The translations under genes were made by a program, and so were the position numbers. Under the pieces are notes generated by a model that did no database searches, was not told where the DNA came from, and worked only from the letters and a program-made list of their open reading frames with translations. 64,000 bases of DNA, from NCBI RefSeq assembly GCF_014356525.2, contig NC_052510.1, forward strand, positions 18,333,999 through 18,397,998, in the 5' to 3' direction. Shown in pieces: positions 37,101 to 48,179 of this stretch (positions within the stretch are counted from its first letter, which is position 1; each line of letters opens with the position of its first letter). Source of the DNA: Nilaparvata lugens (lineage: Eukaryota > Arthropoda > Insecta > Hemiptera > Delphacidae).

Positions 37101-38722
37101 TTAGCAGCAGCATGGGGAGGAGGAAGAGATGTAGATTGGGGTGCTGGAGCAGGATGGAGCGACTGGAGCTGGAGAGCAGCTGGATCCAGCGGAGATCACG
37201 ATCTGCTGGGATGGAGCAGAGCAGGAAGAGGAGGAGGCAGAGGAGTAAGAGTAGGATGGAGATGGGGAAGAGTAGGTGTAGGACTGGACTGGAGCAGAGT
37301 AGGAGGCAGCTGGAGCAGAGTAGGAAGCAGCTGGAGCGGAGTACTGTGGGACAGTCTCGAACTGGATTGGTGGTGGGGGTGGTCCGCAGGTGGTGATGGT
37401 TGGGCGGGTTCCGAACTCCTGGATGACGATCTCCAGAGGACGGGTGCGTGGGGTGCACTCCTCGGTGAAGTAGATGGTCTCAACCTGGTTGTTGGAGCCA
37501 CAGTCTGCGGCTGGAGCTGGAGCTGGAGCAGAGCAAGCTGGAGCTGGAGCAGAGATGTAGATTGGCTGTGGGGCTGGGGCAGAGCAGGATGGGGCTGGGG
37601 CTGGAGAGCAAGATGGGGCGGAGATGTAGATTGGCTGTGGGGCTGGGGCAGAGCAGACTGGAGCTGGAGCTGGGGCAGAGATGTAGATTGGCTGTGGAGC
37701 TGGGGCAGAGCAGACTGGAGCTGGAGCTGGGGCAGAGATGTAGATTGGCTGTGGGGCTGGAGCAGAGCAGACTGGAGCTGGAGCTGGAGCCGAGATGTAG
37801 ATTGGCTGTGGGGCTGGGCTACATGATGGGGCACAGCTTGGTGGTGGACAGCATGCAGCAGCTGACAGCTGCAATTAAAAAAAAACATTCAAATCATTAT
37901 CACTTGTGAAAACTGACAAACGTCAAAAATGTGTAAATCATTTTAATGGTAGCCAGTAGCTCATCTACTTGAGAAGTTTTATCAACTTGTAACTCATGAT
38001 TTTCAAATTGTCAAATTTACTCAAATGATGAATAGAATTAATTTTGATCATGTATTCAACTTAATCTTCTATTTTTCAAATAATTCACATTAATTCATGC
38101 CATCAATATGTTTCACATTAATCTATAAGTACCAGTATAAATTGTAAATGTTGTAGTGATGAATTATAATGTTAAGTTACTGTTGAAGCCTACAGTAGAA
38201 GAGGTCTACACACTAACAGAACAATTACATAGGCTTATTGGTATTCATAATAGGCTATTTACATGATAATCATCTGCGTCTTCATTGATCATCGAGTTTT
38301 TGAGAAGAGTCAAGTAAAATTTTTTCAAACATACATAAATTTGTAGGAGCTTCTGAAACCAATTTATAGAGAGTTTACATGAGAAAAAGTTAAATAAAAA
38401 TATTATTTCAAACTTTATTTGGTTCAAGAATTGAATAATTGACAGTTTCATTTCAATACTGTGAACACCTTATTGATTTTTCCATTTATTGAATACTATT
38501 TTATAGGTTGATCAATTACATCCTACCTACAGAGACCTACAAAGTTAAGAAAAAAATAAGATTCTATTGTTGATTGAAGAAGAATTATCAATGTCATTTT
38601 AAGAATATTGTTAGGTAGATCTTGCTTTTTTGATTTCTACAATATTATTATGCGCTGAGAAAGTTATAAAAATCTACCTGGATCACAGCGTAGAAAAAGC
38701 CAAGGGCGGCGACAGCCTTCAT
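37101..38722 (-). CDS. Gene F: secreted Ala/Pro/Cys repeat protein
   Basis: On the minus strand, exons 38722-38678 and 37868-37101 join in phase 0 (donor GTAGAT, acceptor TTGCAG) for 270 aa. The signal is MKAVAALGFFYAVIQ plus LSAAA, followed by CC. A Cys-Pro-rich start leads into repeats of APAPAPVCSAPAPQPIYIS: 57-bp units spaced exactly 57 bp apart with one 69-bp unit, across 37550-37820. Next is a non-repetitive segment with VETIYFTEEC and LEIVIQEF, then PPPPP, two SYSAPAA units, a Ser/Tyr/Pro stretch and a terminal CCC. Proline is almost always CCA. The IVIQEF segment and the SYSAPA units pair this gene with gene E. A long open frame on the opposite strand is an antisense shadow. A TATA box lies about 75 bp upstream. 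The 809-bp intron holds nothing else. Function unknown; structural extracellular protein is the best inference. Confidence 0.87.
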
Positions 38723-38774
38723 CTTGTTTGCAGGATATGTACGGTTGCTCCGTCAAATTCCAAACTATAGATGA

Positions 38775-38799
38775 ACTGAGAAAGTAGCCAACTTATATA
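38775..38799 (-). promoter_or_regulatory. TATA box and initiator of gene F
   Basis: On the minus strand TATATAAG at 38799-38792 is followed about 20 bp later by TCAGTTC (38779-38773), which fits the arthropod initiator consensus TCAGT. The ATG at 38722 is about 55 nt downstream. Confidence 0.6.
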
Positions 38800-38822
38800 T
38801 TTCCCATAGTCTTCTTACACAT

Positions 38823-41800
38823 TACATTCATTCTAATCTCAATCACGAAAGAACGATTAAGAAGACTATCATCTGATAGTTAGTGCTTATCAAAAAAGCT
38901 ATATGATAAAATACTGCATTCAACATCCTGAACCAACTCTTTATCAATAGCTGGATATGCACGTCACGTTCAAAGAATGCCAATCGATTTTCAGCAATTA
39001 ACATAAAATTCATCAAATTTTCTCATCTATTATCAACGAGATGCTGTGTCTATCATTTTTTGATCCTGATCTTAGATTCTCAATTACTGAGACCACTATA
39101 ATGTGGGAAAACATAAATCATTCATCTTATGCAGAAATTTTTATTATTATCCGATTTCAATGAGGATAAAAGATTCAAATCAAGAGCTGAGTATATTTTA
39201 TGATTTGTTATATTTTCAGAAGCAATTCTGAGTATGAGAGTAAACGTTTTCATTCTTTCTATTTTCATACATACTACAACAGGTCATGTTTAACAGGTCC
39301 GGGCCGGTATGACGGAGAAGTGTGTAGTGAGTGTCTTAAATTCGCAGTCCAAATATGTGTATTTCTAGGAAGACTAGGTCCTCTTCTCGAAGTCTTTCAG
39401 TTTCCTGGAATCACTGTCCAATAATCAAATAATGTGGACACTGTGAGTATTATCATGCTTTTACAACATATTCAGTGAGTGATAGACAATGCAAAGTAGT
39501 CTACAGTGGAAACTTTGTAAGTTGTTGGAAATCTCATCCTTAGACTATTATTGGGAATCTGATAATAATTTTATAGTCAAACCTTCTGTAGCTGAGATAA
39601 TTTACTTGTTTGAATCTTATGAGATTCTAATTTTATTAGGTAGCTTATGTTATGGCTTGAAATATTGACTACCTAGGCTACTTTTTCAATTCATGAAGCC
39701 TACTGCACATCACATGCATTTGTTTTTTCAGGAATTATTATTGAATTTCTGACAATAACATGGTTTGAATATTTTAGAGAATCTGGTTACAAACTATATA
39801 GATTGCCTATTTTTCTTGAAGAGAAATCAGTAATAGATAAAGCCTAATTCCCTTTAAAATGACTGTTATATAGGCTACACTGCCTGCGTCAAAAGGCATC
39901 TCTGGTTTCATCAACTGTAACTGTATTTGTTATTTATAATTTTCTAGGAGATTCATAAAGAAAGCCTACATTTTTCTGCAATGTATATTGTAATTTAAAA
40001 ATTCTATAGCTGAGCTTATTTTATTGAAACTTTCTGCTTAGAACTATAATAAGTGGAAAACTTGATCCCTTGTCTAGAATTACCCACTTTATGCTTTCCA
40101 TAGGTAGCATATATTTTACATTCAGATTTTTGTTTCCTTGTAGTTTCAATTTCAATATAGATGTAGAGCAAGTAAAATCCAATGAAAAGTACAGATTGAT
40201 TAGAAATGAATGTCCCAATTTCAGAAAATTATATTTATTCTTAAAAACGGTGAACAAAAACCAATTTTACATCAAATTACTCACAGAAGCATCAAGTTTA
40301 TAGTGTTGTATTAAAAGTGTTCTATGTTCCCTCCTTTCGAGGCTCGGTCGACATAAAAATTAGGATCCATATACCATGGTTCGTGGAAATGCACACAAAA
40401 GTTCTCTTGACGTGAATCTCGTTTATAGCAATTAGCCGAAGTTTCATGTGAGCAGAAAGGGTCAATCCACATAATGTTTGCCTATGTGGGAACGAAAGCC
40501 CACAAACAGTGGAGCATGAACAAGATTCACCCAATTAAACGTTGTTTGTGATTTTTAACCAATCATGGTGTATGTAGATCCTACCTTAATGTAGAGATGG
40601 AGTCCGAGCCTCAAAAAAAGGGCGAAATGGTCATAAAACACTCATAATACACTATCATAAACTTGATGCTTTTCGAGTAATTTGATATGAGATTGATTTG
40701 TGTGAACTGTTTTTAAAAATTGATATAGGCTACTTGTTTGAAATTGAGACATTCATTTTAAACCCTCTGTATTTACATTCAACATTCAGATTTTTGTTTC
40801 CATCGAATTTTAATTTCTATATAGATATAGCCACAGAATACAAATACAGAAATATTTATATTCTGTGATATAGCCTAGATCAAATAATTTTATTTCAATG
40901 GACAGTAAACATAATAATTTTATTTGATTTAATAGATTTAACTATATTGCACTCTCTCTAATAACCAAATAGATAATTGCTTAGGCAGCGCTCGGCCTAA
41001 TTTGCACAATCGCTGAAGTTTCGATTACATGATTTTTCAATAATAATAGATCAGTATTCCAACAAGAATTATTCATCAAAAACGTTTCAATTATTCCATA
41101 GATAAAGGTTTTCAAGCATTGTGCAATGAAAGTGTGATTAATAAAACAATTTAAGACAATCTCTTAATATTTTAATGCCAAATATTATTCAAGAGAAGAT
41201 ATCCAAATAACAATCAATATAGTAAGTCCAGTGATAAACATTTTAATTTAAGTGTGTTTACTATTCAGAACTTATAAAAAAATTCCAGAAGACGCTTTTG
41301 TAAACTATTTATACCTGTGTTATAAGGATCGAAGAAGAGCATTTTCTTCTACTTTAACTGGGATGAGAAGCCAATCTGAAATGATGCAGCAAGGAAAAGA
41401 AAATATTCCTGTAACTATCAAAATGTTCTATGAAAAATCATTCAACACACTTAGGGACTTTGATTTGAAAGTGCTTTGAGATTTTCAATAATTGTTCTGT
41501 TATTATTTGGGAATAGAGTAGGCTACTGATTGGAAGTATTTTAATATTGTTTTTCACTTGTATGTGAGTAACTGAATCAAACAGCAATCCATTTGTGAAA
41601 AATCTATCGAATCGTTTTGATTCTCTCTCATTTTATAGAGATTTAAGATCAGTTTTCTGATCTAGTTTAAAGATCAAGAGATTTCAGTGACATAAAAATT
41701 ATCAATATTTAGGGGCTTTTGGGCTGTTTCAAAGCTTGTTATCGGTTGAATTATTTAGTTATTATCGATTAGTTATTGGTAAAACTAGTGGACTCAGCAT

Positions 41801-44200
41801 TAGCTTGACTGAGCTCCATCAATACTATTACAATTTTCTTCTTCCAATAATATATACAAGCCTATTCTTACAATGAATTCCAACCTTCATCCAAAGAGGA
41901 ATGTTCTATTATGTTCTGTTTATTCAAGTTGAAACTTCTCTTTTTATTTTTGAATGTTTTGAAATAAATTTTGGTTGTAAAATCATCTGCTAATTGGGTG
42001 AAAATTTAACTGGTATTAATGGAGGAGCTTGGAACTTGTTGGGCTCACTTTCTTCAAATATTAAATTATTACTATTTGAAGTTGGGTGATTCGAAATACT
42101 ATTAGTAATACCCGCTTACGTGTGTCAATATCATTATCAGATTACAGTTGTATTCATTCACAGTTGTGTGATAAGAAAAACTTATGTGTAGATGAGGCCG
42201 AATTCCCAATATATAATGTTCTACTAGAATCTTTGTGCATGGAAAAGTATATCTGAATATCTGAATGAGGCCTGAGCATGTTCACGTATGCTCGGCGAGT
42301 AAACTCTGTGTATGTGCTTACACAATTTTTCTAATCTTGACAAGAACATTTGAAAGAGTGTGAACATAGGCCTGAACAAGACAAATTGCTACAACTGTAG
42401 TAGGCTAGTATTGGTGGTCAGGTGGAATGCATTCGGGGAAAGCCTAGACACAAAATAATCTCTATCTATCTATAATCTATCGCACTCAACCTCGAACACG
42501 GTAGCTAATACTCTAATTACAAAATCAACTTAAATTAATACATATTTTTGGTGACGGTCATCTAATTTATTTTGCAAATTAACATGATAATGTCTCATGG
42601 TTATGAGGTTCTCCGACCAGACATCGTCTACTCAGTACTATAGTCACCTTTTCAGCTTCTTTTTCATGCAAGAATTCGATTAAATAATGTACTCTTGCAT
42701 TACTCCTACGATTGAGTTTGCGCTTCAATTTATTGTGTTATCATTCATCTATCCACCTTGTATTCAACAAACATATTTGTATTAGCATTAAATCATTACA
42801 TTTATATCATATTGGTATCGCTATCGGCGTGATATAGATTCCTAAAGCACATGACCCACTTGCTGAGTCTGTTGGCATAGAACATTTTTAAATACTCCAT
42901 GAAGGATAAAAGTCCTTTGATATGACATATTTCAAACTCTGTAGATCGTTTTAATCCAAATAGAACCATACATTAACCAAAGACTTCCCTTTGGAGTTTG
43001 TTATCTCTGATTCTGGTTACACAATTTTTCTCAACTGCCCTGACCAAATGCCACTTCCAAATTACCTAGATGTCGTGGTCGGAGACTCACAGACTCTAAC
43101 CTAACATACTCAAAGACAGGCCAGGTTGTTTCATCATCGTCGCATCTTTTACCCTCAAATTTTGACATCTATCTTTAATACTTTCTAAGAACAAAATCAT
43201 CACACCCTTGGTGATCAGTTTATAAACTGACCAACAATGAACTTATTACCAAATTCATCCGATACTATTAAAAAAATTGAATTAAACCATATTGGTTAGT
43301 GATTTGTGTTGAATCAGCACAATATATAATTAGCTCCCACTTTCAACAGTTCCAGTTGACGATTTGTTTAAAACCCATACCCGAATTGCCACTGTCGCGC
43401 AACGGATCGAGCACTTTGTATCCAATTATCATGTTGCATTTTTATGGTTTATAGGCAAATATAAAAAGCTTATTTAGCTTTCAGGCTATTGATACAATTT
43501 TAGAGGGTTAATTAATTAATTGAATATGATAGAATCCAATTTAATAATAAAATATAATAGTATCTATAATGTAATATATTATTAAATATTTAATTTTCAG
43601 GCATTAAATATATTCACTCAGCATCACCACTGAACCCTCAATATTCCAGGAATAAATTATATTTAGGCCTATATTATAGAATTTGTTAATTGGTCATGAA
43701 GTTTTTTCTCTAATACTCTATTAAATATATCTCAATGGCATTAATTGTGAATTTTCTGATGCAGTTTGCATTAACACCATTCTTAACTAATTGTTGTTTC
43801 AGTTCTGTTGTTGTTGGTCAGTTAAAGTTCTTGTTTCAGGCATCCATTGATTAAAATTCACATTACTCTATGTACATGGATGTTAATGTTGGGAAAATAA
43901 ATTTACCTTTACTTTTCCATTCATCTATTCATACAAAACTAGTAGAACATCTTGTATTGGGAATTTGGTCTTATCTACACATACGTATTAAGTTGTTCTT
44001 ATATTCATAGTTCTGTTATAAAATATACGAATGTAATCTGACAATGATATTTTGTTGTGTTCCCTACTAATGTTTTAAGCTGAGTGCTATTAGGTAATTT
44101 TGATAAAAGAGGTATAATGTTTTTCACACAAATTTCTCATCCATGTATATGATATTCCAACTTGGAATCAAAATGCAGTGTTTCTAAAGTAGTATAACAA
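38823..44200. other. Long intergenic stretch, nothing recognised
   Basis: About 5.4 kb of AT-rich sequence. Open frames (for example 39200-39424, 40070-40303, 41252-41479) lack signal peptides, motifs or splice context, and I do not call them. No clear terminal repeats were seen. Confidence 0.45.
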
Positions 44201-44409
44201 ACATGACATGAAAATTATTATTTCAACAATACTGATGATTGAAACTTTTTTGCAACAGAATATATGTTTGAGCATCTTATGACTCTCTGTCTATAACGAT
44301 TTTTTGAACTTTTCGCATGAACAAAGATTGTAACACAAGATGGGAAGACAAGTCTTTTTGTGTCTAAAGAAGCTCTGCCTAAATTTGTATTTTCTACTAC
44401 AAACATCAC

Positions 44410-44941
44410 ATACAGTCGAGGATAAACTACAAATCCTCCTCCATTTTCTGAAGAATGCCTCTTCTTTTCAAGGGCCAGCTTAGCTCGAGCATTCCAGTTT
44501 ATAGCTTCATCTTCATCTTTTCTCCCTATTTGCCTGAACGCGTTCAACGTAATTCTTACATTGAATAGAACGTGAATAAGATTGAGTAAGGGGAGGACAC
44601 ATGGTGGCGGGCGACAGTCAGGAGACCGAGGCATGAGACTGGTGCTGATTGGAGGTGTATTACAAATGGTTGCATTTAGAATGTGTTGGCATAAGAATGT
44701 AGTGAGTTATGTTACTCATCAGTGTGCGAATGCCTTGTGGAGTTAGGTTGTGGATCCTGTCTCTTGAGAAGAGGTGCCGGTTCCGGTTCATGAAGACTCC
44801 ATGTTGTTGATGCATCGACAGTGGTCCAATCTGTAAAATTGAAATAATTTCGCCGTTATTTTGAGTGTGCCCTGAATAGGTGATGAGAAAATCTATTTCC
44901 ACAGTTATTATCATCCATGCAATAGTGAAGAGGATGAACAT
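44410..44941 (-). CDS. Candidate two-exon coding segment, family unknown
   Basis: On the minus strand a frame runs from an ATG at 44941 (hydrophobic start MFILFTIAWMIIT) or, more plausibly, from an acceptor ACAG before 44830, through MNRNRHLF and RIHNLTPQGIRTLM. A donor GTAACA at 44715 and an acceptor ATAG ending at 44526 would keep the frame and add about 39 residues rich in Lys, Glu and Arg (including ALEKKRHS) to a GTGATG donor after 44410. Without splicing the first frame ends at a stop at 44660. The ATG lies next to a foldback element, which argues against a complete gene here. I do not recognise the protein; it may be internal exons of a larger gene or chance. Confidence 0.25.
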
Positions 44942-44951
44942 ATTACAATCA

Positions 44952-45942
44952 TACAGAATGTTTCAGAAGTAGTGACGAACATTTTAGGGTATTGTTCCTG
45001 GATGATAGGAGACTACAAATGTCGTATTTAAAGTGTCCAAAACTCAGCGGTTATCCTTATAGCTGCCATTTTGTTTTTTCACTTAGGAATTTTTATCTCA
45101 AGAACGAAAAGTTGTATTGATGTGAAATTTGGCATGAATATTTATGACATGAAGAATTAACTTTAAAAAATAAAATAGAATATTTTCGATGTAAATTTTC
45201 AAAATGACGGCCAATTTCAATTTTTTATCGCAAATTTCACGAAAACCGTTCACTTTACAAAAAATTTGCAAGAGACAAAAAAATTAGCAAATTTTATCAA
45301 GATTTCAAGGATACCTTATTTATTAAAACTGGTCAAAGAATAACAGATAAATTAATTATTTTCGTGCTGCATGGTCACTTTTCACCATTTACACACCATT
45401 ATTAAATTTTTAATTCCAATTGTATTTGAGATAAAGCTTTGAAACTCAGTATGGCTCCATATGGCCATACAGCTAGCTGATTTTAGAATGTTTTTCAGAT
45501 GATCTTGTTTGTCTGGTGCATGCATACAGTACAAAAATAATTATTTTTTCTGTTATTCTTTGACCAATCTTAATAAATAAGGTAACCTTGAAATCTTGAT
45601 AAAATTTTATAACTCTTTTATCTTTTGTAAATTTTTTGTAAAGTAAACGGTTTTCGTAAAATTTGCCATAAAACATTTAAATTGGCCGCCATTTTGAAAA
45701 TCTACATCGAAAATCTTCTATTTTATTTTTTAAAGCTGAGTCTTTATAGCCTAAATAATATCATGCCAAATTTCAGATCAATACATTTCGTTCTTGAGAT
45801 AAAAACTCCTAGGTGAAAAAAAAATGGCAGCTATAAGGATAACCGCTGAGTATTGGACACTTCAAATACGACATTTGTAGTCTCCTATCAACCAGGAACA
45901 ATACCCTAGAATGTTCGACACTACTTCTGAAACACCCTGTAT
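44952..45942. mobile_element. Foldback element, ~990 bp
   Basis: Left end ACAGAATGTTTCAGAAGTAGTG and right end CACTACTTCTGAAACACCCTGT are complements, and the arms match inward for several hundred bases (the ACTACAAATGTCGTATTT block at 45011 and its complement near 45870; the GCGGTTATCCTTATAGCTGCC block at 45048 and its complement near 45830). No transposase. Confidence 0.85.
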
Positions 45943-45958
45943 ATTACATACTGATTGA

Positions 45959-46915
45959 TAAAACTCTTCAGGCTCAAATATCTTCTGTGCTTCGAAGAGT
46001 TGGTAAGTTCTCAAATGAATTACAATTTACACTGGGGACCTCCTGGGTTGGAGAACTCACTCATGAACTGTTCTATCGATTTTTGGAAATCCGCAACTTG
46101 TCATTATACAGGATTGGTGAAAATGATGGAAACAGCTTGAAATTTCATTACAAGGATACTTTGACAGTAGGTTTCATTGGGGATTCAATTAGAATTAAAA
46201 AGTAACTAATTTTCTGTCGCTTTAAAATTTTTGCTCGCCATCTTAGATCTGTCATATGAATCCAACTTGACTTTTTCGAATGGGAAGGTGGTCTTGTGAT
46301 ATATGATTTCGAAACAGAATATCTAGAGAAAATGAATGGGGGAAACCATGCCAATAGCGGAAATATTACCTAAGCTGTTTTCATGATTTTCACCAACCCT
46401 GCTTATGTGAATCGATAGAACTTTATAGTTTACATCGTATAGGCAAATAAATAAGAATCAAAATTCAAAAACATCTGAGATCATGTGTCAGTGTAATAAT
46501 TATAAAGGACAGTCTTTGTCATAGCTCCCATATTCAGCTATTTTGAATTAATGGAAAAATAATTATAGAAATTGCATCACAACAATTTTTTTCGTATGCA
46601 CTTTTAATGTTATTTTTTATATCCTCGAAAAGGACGAAGGAGTCAGTCAATTTCGTTGTCCAACGAACTTGATCTGTATGAAGAATCAAAGAATATATCA
46701 GTATGTTCAAAATTTAGAGCTAATTGATTAACTCGTTCAAAAATTATTGTATAACATGCAAACCCACAGACGGACGACTTTGGTCTTGGGTAAAAAGTAA
46801 GAGCTTGCTAACGCGCTTTCAATTATTAGAAAGGTTCATGAAATATTTCAAATTGTTCATGCAATTTATTTTTGAATCAGGAAAATTCTACTGTCTACAA
46901 GAAATGTAATTCCAT
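45959..46915 (+). repeat. Dispersed repeat family 2, copy 1
   Basis: Diverged copy of 51424-52345. Shared phrases include the CCTGGGTTGGAGAACTC block near 46027, the AAGGACGAAGGAGTCAGTCAATT block near 46630 and the CGACTTTGG(T/C)CTT block near 46778. Short open frames inside are not conserved between the copies. Confidence 0.65.
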
Positions 46916-46964
46916 TATACATTTATATTGATATAGTAGCTAGTTTTGATACACTATTCAGAAT

Positions 46965-47343
46965 TTAATTAAAAGAGATATTTAGTCGATAGCTTATATA
47001 CTTTTGAAATGTTATACCTAACACAAATGAATCCGCACAACACATTTGCACAGTTGCTTTCCCACTCCAGAAGTCAATTTGTTGGTCAACATTACTTCCA
47101 CAGTTCTTAAAACCATTCAGAGCTCTCGGCAAGACGCTTGAAACGTGCATAATTTTTCCCCTGTGTTGTAAATTTGCTTAAATATCCGCTCCGCAATTGT
47201 TGCTGGCCCATCTCTGGTAGAGTAATATTATTTAAGGCGAAGAAAAACGTCATCAATGTCTTCTGAGATTAAAATCATGTCTTGAATTTTTCGTCCTGAT
47301 ACGGAATTCACGGCAACCTAAAAAAAAATAATAATAAACCTTC
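46965..47343. other. Intergenic, nothing recognised
   Basis: No supported gene or repeat boundary. Confidence 0.4.
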
Positions 47344-47909
47344 AATATAAGTGTCCCACGAAATGTGTACCATCCGAAGACCATAAATTTTCTAAATGAA
47401 ATTCGCAACAAAAAATTTTCTAGTAAAATTTTCTTAAATCGACCATAGTTTTCGAGATATATGGATTTTTCGACATTTTTGAAAAACGCCAATAACTAGA
47501 GACTTATCAGTTAAAAACTAATTCTAAGGATATGGTTGGAAAGAGGAAGAAATTTCCTATACAATTTATAAATTTGTTCCTTTGTTTGACGTTTTTGAAT
47601 TTTTTATGAGCGTTCAAACTGTTTGAAATTCGACTTTGAACTCGACGAATGTATACTTTTTTCAACTTTGAGTCCAAAAACATCAAAGGAACAAATTATA
47701 TCAATCTTATTGGAAATGTCTTCCTCTTTCTAATCATATATGAGTTCGATAATGACTGATAGTTTTCTAGGTAATAACATGTTTTTTTAATATCGAAAAA
47801 TCTTTGTATCTCGGAAACTTAGGTCGATCTAGAAAAATTTTTGTTACAAATAATGTCATGTAGAATCTATTGTCTTAGATTGTTACACCTTTTATGAGAC
47901 ACTCTGTAT
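47344..47909. mobile_element. Foldback element, diverged
   Basis: Arms are inverted and imperfect. AAATCGACCATAGTTTTCGAGATAT (47433) faces the complement of ATCTCGGAAACTTAGGTCGAT (47810), and AAATTTGTTCCTTTG (47571) faces CAAAGGAACAAATT (47681). The ends resemble AGTGTCCCAC and GAGACACT. Confidence 0.65.
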
Positions 47910-48081
47910 AAACCCAAATCTATACCACCTACGAATATGTTCTTACTTTGCTCTCTTCCAGGTGACATGGACTTAAATACATACCAATTAACTTGTGTGA
48001 ACTTTCCTACAAAGCAAAATCCAACACTAATGACTATAAAATTAACACTTTGCACAGAGATGTTGTGGAATTTCTCCATAT

Positions 48082-48176
48082 TAAGGTGAAATAAAAAGAT
48101 GTTGTCAAGTGCATCGAAACTAGTTTGGACTCAAATAAATTTTGTGGAATTGACAACATCTTTTTATTTCACCTTA
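48082..48176. repeat. Perfect 27-bp inverted repeat (hairpin)
   Basis: 27 bases at 48082-48108 (beginning TAAGGTGAAATAAAAAG) are repeated as an exact complement at 48150-48176, with a 41-base loop. It could be a very small MITE or a structured transcript. Confidence 0.85.
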
Positions 48177-48179
48177 CTA

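Noticed and set aside
37089..37826. 245-aa Trp/Gly-rich frame on the plus strand over gene F
   Set aside because: Antisense shadow of the Ala/Pro repeats; no start context, donor or promoter, while the minus-strand gene has all of these.
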